Source: Vermamoeba vermiformis
Lineage: Eukaryota > Tubulinea > Echinamoebida
Reading direction: 5' to 3'
Assembly (NCBI GenBank): GCA_045837725.1
Contig: JBEWZL010000272.1
Location: 248,001-312,000 of the forward strand
Length of the DNA stretch: 64,000 nucleotides
The first letter of the stretch is position 1; each line of letters begins with the position of its first letter. Made by a program: the position numbers and the translations under genes. This document shows positions 47,018 to 57,767 of this stretch, piece by piece. A model generated the notes under the pieces. That model did not search any database. It was not told the DNA's origin and was given only the letters and a program-made list of their open reading frames with translations.

Positions 47018-47875
47018 TTAAGGCCACGGGCATTCATCAGCGATGTGGCAGTTCTTCTTGAGCGGATATACATACTGCGGCAACGTGAAGTAATCGACGT
47101 AGGTTGCATTGTTCAAGTAGACAGCAGAGCAGTAGTCTCCAATCACAGTGTGATTGCCAAGGAAGGTTTCGACGTCAAAGTAGACGGGATCGGGTACGCC
47201 GGTCTTGATCTTCGTGGCTCTGAAGTGACCACCAACGGCACCCTTGAAGCGTTTGTTGGAGGTAGGATATCCAGCGACGTCCTTGGGAATCTCGCGGACT
47301 GTCTGGACGCCCAACACGACCACGCTGTTGGTGCAAGGCTTGACGAAAACAGTGGCAGGTTGAGGCAAGTAACACGAAGTAATGTCCGTGCTAACTCCTG
47401 CACCGTAGACGTCGACCAGACCGTACTGGTCATCCTTCATCGCGCCCATCTTGAACAAGAAGCTGTAGCCCCTGACTTGATCTGCGTAACCACCGTGGAT
47501 CACGTTGACATTGTCAGTGCCTACTTCCTTGATATACGTCACATTGGGCGTAATCAAGTAGTCGCCGGTGCCGAGCATCCAGCGTTGATGTTGCGTGGTC
47601 GCGTCGAAGGCCCAGTGCTGCGGAAATTTCACCGGAGGCACGTTAGGGTACGCGTAGAAGTAGTCACCTTCGCCGATGAAGGTGAAAGTAGCATTGAAGA
47701 CGAAAGGAGTGTTGAGAGGAATTCCATCACTGCATAGCTTGTCTGCATCGTAGTTGAAGAACTCCGAGCTGACATTGTAGCTATCAGGAATACCAGGGAA
47801 AGATCCGCGGACGAAGTCGATCTGGCAAGCAGAGAAGAGCAAGAGAACGGTGAGAGTGTAGAAGTACTTGGACAT
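47018..47875 (-). CDS. Intronless secreted glycoprotein, family unknown
   Basis: Single exon of 285 residues starting at the ATG at 47875 (MSKYFYTLTVLLLFSACQ), which gives a strong signal peptide; an open frame extends upstream but looks like 5' UTR. The mature chain has seven or eight cysteines (LCSDGIP, TSCYLPQP, VKPCTNS, GDYCSAV, KKNCHIADECPWP), several N-glycosylation sites (NVSS, NATF, NVTY, NHTV, NNAT) and no membrane or GPI segment. Synonymous codons are dominated by C- or G-ending forms, suggesting abundant expression. The absence of introns is unusual here. I do not recognise the fold; an extracellular matrix or coat protein is a guess. Confidence 0.8.
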   Translation of the reverse strand: MSKYFYTLTVLLLFSACQIDFVRGSFPGIPDSYNVSSEFFNYDADKLCSDGIPLNTPFVFNATFTFIGEGDYFYAYPNVPPVKFPQHWAFDATTQHQRWMLGTGDYLITPNVTYIKEVGTDNVNVIHGGYADQVRGYSFLFKMGAMKDDQYGLVDVYGAGVSTDITSCYLPQPATVFVKPCTNSVVVLGVQTVREIPKDVAGYPTSNKRFKGAVGGHFRATKIKTGVPDPVYFDVETFLGNHTVIGDYCSAVYLNNATYVDYFTLPQYVYPLKKNCHIADECPWP

Positions 47876-48810
47876 TATGAGTATATTAATATGCAAGTAG
47901 AGTTTGGTAGTCAGGTATGTTGCTTTACTAACTAAATTTGTTGGATGAATGAAATAGCGAAAAGCTGACCTTTTTATTATTTTTTCAGCTATTCTTTCGG
48001 AATATGGTACCACGTGAGCTACAAACACGCTATTGGTTGTTTCTATTCTGGGTAGGATTGAGAATGTGAGCCATAGTCAAGTTGCGGCGGATGCACAAAG
48101 AAATGCGGTCCCCGTGCTGAAATTCTGAATCGGCGGAGTTTGTAACCCAAGAATGATTCAAGATAATGCCTACGAATATCCAAGGTTATAATATCAAGCG
48201 GGGCCTATCCGTAAGTTTAGTATTTCTCGATTTAAAAATTTCGAAACCTGCAACAAAATTCATTTTCTACGGATAAATATTTGGGCAAATGAGATCGATA
48301 TTAAATTCTATTTTAAGGTATTTATTCCAGTCTAAGGATTTAAATAACAAGCCATAATCCTTATCGATGAATTTTACGATTCAGATCGAAAATGAATCAC
48401 TAATTCTTATCGAAGCGTGAATTTGCTTAAAGGCTATTATACTAACCCTAAGAATATAGAAAGCGAGCCTAACACGGCTAGGAAATGCGACAAAGAATGA
48501 AACCGTCCGCCGGAATAATAATACTTATCAACACGCCCCGAAAAATGACACGGCGTGACAATTCTTTTCTTTGTGGTTCCAGCGCGTAATTATTACCGAG
48601 ATATAGTAAGGATACGATATATTAACTTAGTTCTAAGTAGGTTTATCGTTGCGGCCTAAAGCTAAATATAGGTATGGTTTCAATATTTTGGGATCGACAT
48701 CCAGAACACGCAATCGACGGGATATCAATTCTGCATTACTTAATTTCTATTTATAATCACTATTTACAATTCTTTGTTATTCAATATCTTATAATATTAC
48801 AACTAATTTG
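47876..48810. other. Intergenic, nothing recognised
   Basis: This 935 bp region upstream of the secreted glycoprotein gene carries its promoter. No exon or repeat was recognised. The stretch just upstream of the ATG contains an open frame that I read as 5' UTR. Confidence 0.45.
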
Positions 48811-50904
48811 TTAAACTTCAGACAAGGCTTGACCGCTTCTCGGACTAGCAATAGTGCCAGAATCGGTACCTGATTTCTTACCGGTCGTAGAACTTTGGCT
48901 ACCTTTAATAGCACGCGGGTTGAAGACGAGAATTTGACACATTGACACGCCGACGAAGGACAGCTCGCCCATAAAGTTGATTGCGAGCCAGCCAGGGACA
49001 CTGCCAGAGACTTCAGGGAACAAAAATATGACCACAGATACGACGCAGATCCAAAAACAAATGACGCTGCCTATGATGAGCCACGTTGTCTAAATAAGGA
49101 AAGTAAGTAAAGGACTGAAATTTCTCACATTTTGGTGACCGCTCTTTGACTCGAAAAATATAGCATATTATAGTTCCTGAGGCCTGCTTACTAATTTTAG
49201 ACTCTTAGTTCGTTTGTTGACGGCTTGGCTGTTTTTCATACGTCGTAAAAGCACGATGGACACGATCATGTAGAAGATGGACATGGCCAGAATTACAATG
49301 CAATAGACTACTGCTGTAATCTCGAAGGTGACACCGGCGCCAGCTATAAAAGGAAATTAACTTAAGTAAGTTTGGTCATAAGCTAAGCTAGAAATATCTT
49401 CGCTAACTTACCAACTTCAGTGGATCTGAGAATACCACACGTGATCTCAAGAGCACCGAGAACGACACTAAAGATGATAAATGGCTTCTTCATATTCTTA
49501 AGACCAGGATATACAGTCAACGAAGCGCTAGTCATCGCTTCAACCCTACGAGAATGGGCGATCAGATCCGGATTCTAAGAAGGTCTGAAACTTACCAATA
49601 GAGACTCATCAACAATGAAGCTACAATAGTGAAAGGAAATGATATCGTAAACATGATATTATCCGCGTAGTAAGTAATAAGATGACGTATTCCAAGCGGA
49701 TCGACGGTCATGTACACGAGTCGAACTGCAAAAAAAAGTTAGAAATTGAATTAATATTGCGTCATATTAATTAATGTTGTTCGTAGTATAGGGTGCATAT
49801 ATATTATGAAGGGTATAGAACTTACTCAAGTTGGCAACCAGATGCAGCGTCAAACAGGTCTGTGGAATGCCTTCTAATGTAGCCTTGCCTCGTGCTTTTG
49901 AAAATAATACTATTTTATAAATAGCAAAGCCCACGCAGAAGGCAGCGCCGAGTCCAACGACAACAGAAAAGGCCACATCAATGTCTGTAGAGCAGATTCG
50001 AATGTGAGTTAGAAATTTTATTCCTAAAATTAATTATATAGGTGTAAATATACTTACGCTGATCATAAATAACGAGCCAATAATTTCCTATTATGGAATA
50101 TTTTAGTACAAATCAAAAGGAAATTTCTGAAACCGAAAATCAACTATAATTTAGATCTGAGCCTGTGTTACCTGTAGATTCGATCGAAACAAGTACATAT
50201 GGCTGATCAGCTGTATATATTGTTGACAGCATTTCAGTGGGCACCGATCCGATTTCAAAAGCCGGGATGTGGATTCCTTGTCCTTTTGAACCGTCTGTTT
50301 CTAGAAAACTACGGCCAGGGTGCACTACGCAATATAGTAATTAATTATGCCATATATTTAAAAAATATACCGCAATTTTAATTAAACTTGTTAATTAAAC
50401 AAGAGGTGACACGCAGATGTCAAACGCCGCGGATGTCAGAATTGAGTTTTTTAATTTCGAAATTTAATTCTAGACTTACGAATGCTATCTTGTGCTAATA
50501 TAACCACTAGCGCGCCTTTTTGTTGCAATTTTCTGATGGTGGGCTCGATCGGGTTGACTGTTGGGGTTACAACGACTAGTCCCGTTATATTTACATTGTC
50601 GGTCACTTCTGGGATATATACAGATGTGTAATTAACAATAGGCTCGGCTAAAGACCCTGTATCTAAAATAATAAAAACATTAGTGTGGGAAATGATTTGG
50701 ATCTTACGCGTTTTCAATTTTAATTAATCTGACAAGTTTAATATACTAGTACTTACATTCAATAAGTAACTGCGCGACTTCAAAAGTCAATTCGCCGTCG
50801 CTTGTATAGAAAGTTATGTCGGAGTACGCTCCGTTGACTGTAAGCAGCAGTATCAAAATGAGGCTTAATCGCCTATAAGTTAGACTAATTAGAGCCTCGT
50901 ACAT
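48811..50904 (-). CDS. PA-domain seven-transmembrane receptor-like protein
   Basis: Nine exons: 50904-50757, 50662-50480, 50324-50172, 50087-50058, 49984-49826, 49725-49596, 49545-49412, 49343-49192, 49089-48811 (455 residues). After a signal peptide (LSLILILLLTVNGAYS), residues about 50-160 look like a protease-associated (PA) domain (IRKLQQKGALVVILAQDSI, GIHIPAFEIG), a lumenal or extracellular ligand-binding lid. Seven hydrophobic helices follow, including VVVGLGAAFCVGFAIYKIVL, MFTISFPFTIVASLLMSLYW, PFIIFSVVLGALEITCGIL, VVYCIVILAMSIFYMIVSIV and WLIIGSVICFWICVVSVVIF. The cytosolic tail is Ser/Thr/Lys-rich. The topology is GPCR-like, but no classical GPCR family motif was seen. Exon 4 is only 30 nt. 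Confidence 0.78.
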
Positions 50905-51703
50905 GCTGCTGTGGTATTTGATACTGAAGAAATAAGTTCTAATTATTTGTTATTTTCGCGCACGAAATCTTTGGAACCATTGCGAGGCTTTTTCATGCCA
51001 TAGCAATAATTTCGTCCAAGTATAGAAGTCTATATGCATCTTCGGCGATTATACTATGAGTTATAATGGCAAAAATGTTATAATACGGCCTTTCAATCAT
51101 AACATTTCAAGGTCATGACATTTACAGAGATTATTGTTCGTCCCAATCTCTTCAAATTACAAAAAATCTTAATTAAATACATTTGAAGTAGTAATTATCA
51201 TGTCTACGACTGTATATATCGATTTCAGGCCGTACTTATGGCGACATCCGGAAATTGACTCGGTTTTAAAACAGCTCTAAAAATATTTGAGTACGCAATT
51301 ATGACCTTGGAATGCAAGTATAATAAACTCTACATATTCAGTCCGGTTCATTTTATCCATCGCCGCGTTCAATCATTTAAAATGATTGCAACGCTCGTAA
51401 ACTGACTCACAATGTTACGGAAACAAAATCACATGTCAGTCCCGTCGTTCCTAAACTTTGTTAGCGGATAGTTCGCATTACAAATGCACTGGGTACCAAT
51501 CATCAACTACTTCCGCGGAAAGTAAGCCGATGATTGAAGAGGATCCGCACCGCGATCTGTAATCCTCTGTAATGACAATTATCTATCATAACGCCGTACT
51601 TATGTACTAGCTAGACTTGGCTAGTTGAGCAAAAAGCTTTGGCACTGCTAGTAAATCCGGATTTGCTTTTCAAATTGAACATTGTTTTGTAACTCTAATT
51701 TTC
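50905..51703. other. Divergent intergenic region
   Basis: 800 bp between the start codons of the PA-domain receptor and the F-box/SH2/ankyrin gene. AT-rich; no exon, RNA gene or repeat was recognised. Confidence 0.45.
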
Positions 51704-54700
51704 ATGGCCAACCTGAATACAATAATAACCGTACCAGCAGCTCAAACTGCTTTATTTAGTGCTTTATTTAGCAGGAATGCAGTAACTAATGCGTTTGATG
51801 GTCTGAAGAGCCTCAGAAGCACATCCAAAGAACTTTATCAAATTTTAAACGACGAATTTATTGTTAAATTATTTAGCAATAAAGCATTCGGTAAGAAGTA
51901 CGCATGATATTAATATCATGCTTTTTCTCGATAGTCTTTATTTATTTGACAGGATCTAACATCTGTATTTTCACAGCTGCATTGAACGCTCGATTTCAGC
52001 ATCTAAAAATTAATTATTTGATTATTAATAATTATTGGAGCAATTTTGAAGCGTGTAAGTCCCACTAATCGATAGTTAATGTTGCTAACAAATCAGCAGT
52101 TATTGAGCTGGTAGCAAGGCATAATGGAGCATATAGATGTAGAGAAATGGTCAAAAAACACTTGCTTTATGCAGTCAAGGTCGGATCCACAGACTTCGTT
52201 GCAAAGTTGTTGGCGATCAGAATCCAAAACAGCACTGTACAATTTCCAGCAAAAAATTTAATACGAGCATTTGAATATGCTTTAAATGCTAAGAAGAACG
52301 ATACCGCTATTACGTTACTATCTTTCTTACAACCGCGTTTGAATGAATCCGATCCCGAACACTTTTCAGTAAGTCATTTATTTGGCCTTTAAATATTACA
52401 ATTACTTATATATATGATAGAAACTAGAAAATGCGTTAAGAAACAACGAAGAATTCAATTTAAATGGCGATGTATTTTATCAAATTAAGAAGTTAAATTC
52501 CTCGCGAATTTTATTGGAGCTACTGACCGGTAAATTATTATAAAATACCAATAATTCGTATTCATGAATAATAATATACGTTTCATTCAGCTCCGAAGAA
52601 GAAGATCGTTATTCCTGAAGGTAGAACGAATGACGGATCATGTTCTTCTTTTAAATTCAGCGAACTAACGATTAAAATACAGGCGATTTATATACTTGCT
52701 TAAAAATTCCGGAGAATAGGACTTCCATTTACTTTGCCGAAATTTGGGGTAAGCCTTAACCAAACGAAATTAAGCCTAACGCTCATCTTTACTCTACTAG
52801 GCCACTCATATTACCAGTTTAATAAGTTACGCTATTATTCAAGTGCTCTTATGTGGTTAATTGGCACTGAATTTAAAAACTCATATAATATTTCTTATTA
52901 CGACAACAAAGCGATCAAACACGAATTTGAAATTCCGAAACAGAACGGAGTTTATACTTACGAAGGCATATCTACTTCAAACCTATACGAACTGATAGTC
53001 AAAACGAGTATGGGCTCTGAATTTCTAAGAACTTTTCCGCATCAGTTTGTAGCGGTTACAGATCAAGCCTTGGAACAGCCTCTTGAAGACCAACCTTGGT
53101 ATTTTGGCAATATTACAAATGAAGAAGCTCGAGAGATATTAATAGGTACGTAACTAACTGTTCAGTTCAAAACTGTTGTGATCCAGATCCAACGCGAGAG
53201 TCATTTTTGGCACATCTTTTGGACTTTTCCTAGTGCTTATTATAACTAATTATGATTGGTTTTTTATTAGGGGCGGCAAGCAACTCTTTTTTCTTAACTC
53301 TATCCCGTGGTTTGCAGTTTTTTGTTTGCTGGAGCGAACCGAAAAGAAGCAGTCAAACCCAATTCTTATCGTTGCCGTTCAATGGCTGCCAAGAACTGAA
53401 GAAATTAATCGAGAAGGCTATGGATAAATTCAGTTGTGTTCTGGGATTTTATAACGGTGGTTCACCTAAGAACATTGAAGTATTAAAATTTCATCGGATC
53501 CTTGCCGAATCTGATCCCGATCTTGGTATGAAAAGCCAATATGATCATTCAAAGGAATTCTAACATCTATTCTAGAGCACGCTAAGCATTGGGTTATTGA
53601 AAACAGTACGTCGGGCGTCTCACAATGTCAAATATTCATCGATTTTTTCTCAGAAATTCAAATTCCGCTGCAAGACCCTTCTCCTCTTTGGACCTATCTA
53701 CACAGTAGAAAAATAGAGGATGCAAGTTCAGATGGCGTACTAAAATGGTTAATAGGTGAAGGTGTCCGTTTGGACGGAAGGTAAGATCGATCTTTGATCG
53801 GATCGGATCGGATCTGACCACCTTTCTTTTTTCAGTGAGACTCCTTCGATAATGGCTCTGAGTATAAAAAAGGCAGGAGTTGAATATGCGAAGCATCTGT
53901 TAAGCCTTGGAGTTAAATGTGATACCTCAGCGTTGTTAGAATTGGTTGCAGCAATACCGCATCGTGACGAATTCAAAATATTCTGGGAAGCACGAAAAAG
54001 CGACATAGATTTATCGGAAATACTCGACAAATTGTTAGCACACGCTGAATTGTATAATTCTCGATGGGGCAATGGCGAGAAACGAAAGTTATTGATGTTA
54101 GCTTGGAAGTTCGGAAATGACGACAATTTATTTAAATTATTGCCGAAAGAAATATTGCAATTGATATTTCAATACGATATTGATGTACCCCATTGGTACA
54201 CCATCGGAGAAATTATTCTAGCAGAAACTCCACAAAGAAAAGTTGTTGCGACTTTGGTGTCAATAGACAGCATGCTATTTATTGCCAAATATAGAAATTT
54301 GTTTTATGAAAAAGTCATAACAGATTCCTTGTCTCGATTATGCGGCCTGCCGAATTATTTCCAAGACAAAAAACTACCACAGCTGTTCGGAAAGCTACGA
54401 CAGATGGATCCTAGTATGGTCTTTGCATACAAGCCTTACGCATTTCCTGGCATAGTAAGATATTGCACTTCGTCGACGGATGTGGATCTGTTGTCCGCGA
54501 TTTTGGAAACAAAAATAATCGATACGCAATATTTCTTGGAACAAAATCCAGTGCCGATGACCTGGCTGGCATGTAAAGAAAAAAACAAACCAGCCATTGA
54601 GGTGCTTACCAAGTACGGCTTGATCCCGCTCGACTTCAATTTTCTACATTATACACCACCAACGCTGCGGGAATGGCTGATAAGCCATCAAGTACATGAT

Positions 54701-54748
54701 ATTTATGAATACGTTGTGCAGTGCATTGAAAAGAATAAAAAGTTGTAG
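51704..54748 (+). CDS. F-box / SH2-like / ankyrin protein, FbxB-like
   Basis: Ten exons: 51704-51890, 51977-52054, 52100-52368, 52421-52529, 52591-52620, 52683-52748, 52801-53145, 53271-53525, 53576-53780, 53836-54748 (818 residues). Residues about 14-60 resemble an F-box (FDGLKSLRSTSKELYQIL). A helical region follows, then an SH2-like domain at about residues 350-440: PWYFGNITNEEAREIL, SNSFFLTLSRGLQFFVCW, QELKKLIEKAM. Ankyrin-like repeats fill the rest (TPSIMALSIKKAGVEYAKHL). Dictyostelid FbxB has F-box, ankyrin and SH2 parts, so this is a likely relative. The FLVR arginine that binds phosphotyrosine appears to be replaced (FFLTLS), so the SH2 may not bind phosphotyrosine. Exon 5 is a 30-nt microexon. 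The stop lies only 29 bp before the next start codon. Confidence 0.68.
53796..53817. repeat. (GATCG)n tandem run in intron
   Basis: Four tandem GATC units spaced five bases apart (gatcggatcggatcggatct) fill half of a 55-nt intron of the F-box/SH2/ankyrin gene. They are a locally expanded form of the GATC motif seen in other introns. Confidence 0.7.
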
Positions 54749-54777
54749 TTGACCAAAGTTTGACCAAATTACTTTTA

Positions 54778-57659
54778 ATGAAAATCTTTTTCAAGTCTAA
54801 TTTGTTGTCCCAGCCTATCAATGAAGCCATAATAGCCTTATGTATTAATAATCGTAACTGTTGCCGTACATGGCGTCGACAAGCAGTACTCGCCTTCCTG
54901 GGTAGGGGAGCAATTCCGATCTTAAGGTATAATAAGGAATGCAAATTAAGTCGCGAGATCAAAAATTTGAATTAATGCGAGTAATATAGTAAAAATTGCT
55001 CTCAATTTTTGGAGTAACTATCTTATGGTATTCATTTTGGCGCCAAAAGCAGGATGCAGGATCAGATCGTAGTAAAGACGATGCAAATGGCAACAAAAAC
55101 AAAGAGAGCGGGTCGTCCAATCCACGTTCCATATTAAAGAGGTAATTGCAGATAGCTTGTTTTGCGTTCACTTTCAAAACATTTCGTGCAGAAGCAATTT
55201 TCGGCTTGTTAACTTGATTTCCCGAAACAGGGGACATCGCTTTGCAACCACAACGAAAAAGAAAGCATTGCCAGTTCGCTTCGATATGTCTTCGGTTGAT
55301 TCCAAAGAAAATAAAGGTAGAGTTGGATCGTTTCTACCTTTGTTCAACTTCAATCTCGACAATGTTCCCAAAACTATTCTAATTTAATCGCATAAGTTTG
55401 GAGCATGATATTTAAATAATAACGACTCATCTCGTGACTAATTATTGAGCAATACTACTTTTACCTAATTTAGTAATTTTTTGTACTGACATGGTTTTAC
55501 AATAGCCGAGATGCAGATGCACGAGAAAGCTGTTCAATCACTGCGTACCTTATTACTGATGTGGGCAAAGCAGTCAGTCAAGTCCTCAAAGCCGGATCCG
55601 AAATACAAGAATCGGCTGATCGTCAACTTTCAACCTGGAATGACTCCACGTTACCTTAAATACCTCTTGACGTCATATACGGACAAAAGAGAGTTGGACG
55701 ATAAAACAATTACAAATGAGCAAGAGAAACATGCAGTTAAGGTGTTTGTCGAAGGCTTTTCAGATCGGATCAAAAAAATATTAATCGTCAATGACAACTC
55801 CTCACTAAACGATATAAGTACAAAGCTGAACGATACAACGCCTTCAATAATTATGCTCGAAGTTGAAGACTTGAAGAATGAGAATGCCAACTCTAAGCTC
55901 GGAGCATTTATCAAGCAACACATTGCTGGCCCGCACAGTTTGATAGTCTTCTCAAAACCGTTATGCGCCCTCAATTATCGGACTATAGAGCAGCAACTTA
56001 ACGTTAAAGTACGGCAGTTATGGTTGCCCAGACTGGAGCATCGGAAATAGTATGAATGACGAGATCCGTTGCGATCGGTCTCTTTCACTAACGTTGGCTT
56101 GTATTATAGTAATGGCACGGACTATGATTTTTTGCCAGAATATATTAACAAATGCTACGGCATCCCTAAAGTCATGGAGATCCACGAGAGGTCACATCAA
56201 TCGTCGAATGCTATCAAAGCGACTACCATCGAACTCATGGCGCTATGGAACTTGCCTGAATTTAAATCCTATTTAGGCTATTTTTATCGCCTGTTTAGCT
56301 TCACTAGTTCTGGCATTCAACTTTACACTAGATCCAAGTTGTCTGCCAAGATAAACACTCTCGATGCCGCCGCTTCTCTTGGCTTTGATATCATATCATT
56401 AGGAGATCAAAACAATTTCGATCTTAACCAGAAAGAGCTTTCTTCGAGTCAGTTAAATCAGGTACGATGGCTGGTGTGATTTTGGTATACGCTGTAACTC
56501 CGTTCCAGGATTCCATGAGATCTCCAGTGTATTCAATTACGGCTTTAACCCTGCTAGAAAACGAGTTTAATGGCCAAGTCCGCTCAGAATTTGATGCGTT
56601 CAAACTTGTTCGCGGCAATACTTTGAAGTGGTACGAAGCTGAACGAGCAGTTGTGCGTGCTCTTGTCGAGGGCAGTGCTCAAGGCAACAGCTTTGGTCGT
56701 CAATGGCCCTTCTTCGCTGGAACGTTCTTAGCCAATCTCAAGGCCAAACTTCAATTACAACCACAAGTCATTCCGCGAGTCTATTCCAACGGCAGTCCCC
56801 TTAACGAGGGCACTTTGGAGGCCTGGGAGAAAGGCAACAGAGAAGCTCCACCACAGGGCACTATGGACCATAATGGATGGGCACGATTAATGCCGTACCT
56901 TGATATCAACAGGCCCATCATTCCCGTGGAGATATCGCGGTCTCCTGATATCATGTTTGTGCTGCAGCAGGGCGCTACTGCGAACATTTTGTGCTTTCAA
57001 GTGAAGACTGGCGTACAGGATCTGTCACTGCCGTACATTCAAGCAGAAGTGGCTAAATCTCCATTTCTTAGCATTCGTCCATCGGGAGAGGTATAATTAT
57101 AGCACGACTTGAAAGATTATTAATTTCATTTAGATTATTCGAGTGAACGATGATCTTGGATACAAAATTACATTCGTCAACGTGGCGCCAGTGCACAGAG
57201 AAATTAAGAAAGAATTACTAAAAGAGGCGTTTGTGTGCGAAAAAGGACAAGAAGAACAGGCCAAGGCCGCAATCGTGACATTGTACGACGAATTTATTCA
57301 CGTCAAGTCTGGCAGCAAGATACTTTCCCTTCCACCGAATGTCGAGGTTATTATCTTATTGAAGCGAGGATTGGAAGCTTTATTTGGAACTGCTGACTAT
57401 CACTCAATACTTGATGCAAGTTGTGACTTGAAAGATCTTGGCGAAGATGAGATTTCACTAAAGCAAAAGACAGAAAAGCTTCCTAAGCCAGAAGCAGACG
57501 TGCGAGAACAAACGAGAAAATTAATTGCGTAAGAAAGAGAGCTCTTTAATAACCTCTAAAACCTAGTACTTAATGTAATTCAGGTTGGTCAAGCATGTTC
57601 CTGGCGCCAATAGAATTATCAAAGAGACGGTCGATTTGGAATTCGGGGACAGGAAATAA
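54778..57659 (+). CDS. Putative PD-(D/E)XK nuclease-domain protein
   Basis: Eight exons in phase: 54778-54926, 55073-55141, 55192-55316, 55506-56049, 56110-56461, 56509-57090, 57134-57528, 57584-57659 (763 residues). The N-terminus is basic and could target an organelle. A middle alpha/beta region (KKILIVNDNSSLNDI, SIIMLEVEDL, SLIVFSKPLCAL) resembles a Rossmann-type domain without a visible Walker A. Residues about 540-600 carry SPDIMFVLQQGATANILCFQ followed by VKTG: an Asp, a hairpin and Q-x-K, the core of restriction-endonuclease-like nucleases, similar in style to Crinkler/RHS nuclease domains. The first three exons are the least certain. The mobile-element or effector connection is inferred from the fold only; the gene appears intact. 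Confidence 0.55.
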
Positions 57660-57767
57660 GCTATTACATACATAAAATTTTGTAGATGCGATTTGGCTTA
57701 TTCGCTTTTGAGGGTACAATCATACAATAGCAGCTTTATTGATAAAATAACATTGCATAATACGCGC

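Noticed and set aside
47045-47737. A 230-codon open frame on the plus strand
   Set aside because: It is antisense to the secreted glycoprotein gene. Its composition follows from the C/G-biased third positions of that gene, and it shows no motif or start context.
47018-47875. Ependymin-related lectin
   Set aside because: Size, secretion and cysteines fit loosely, but I could not place the family's conserved cysteine spacing.
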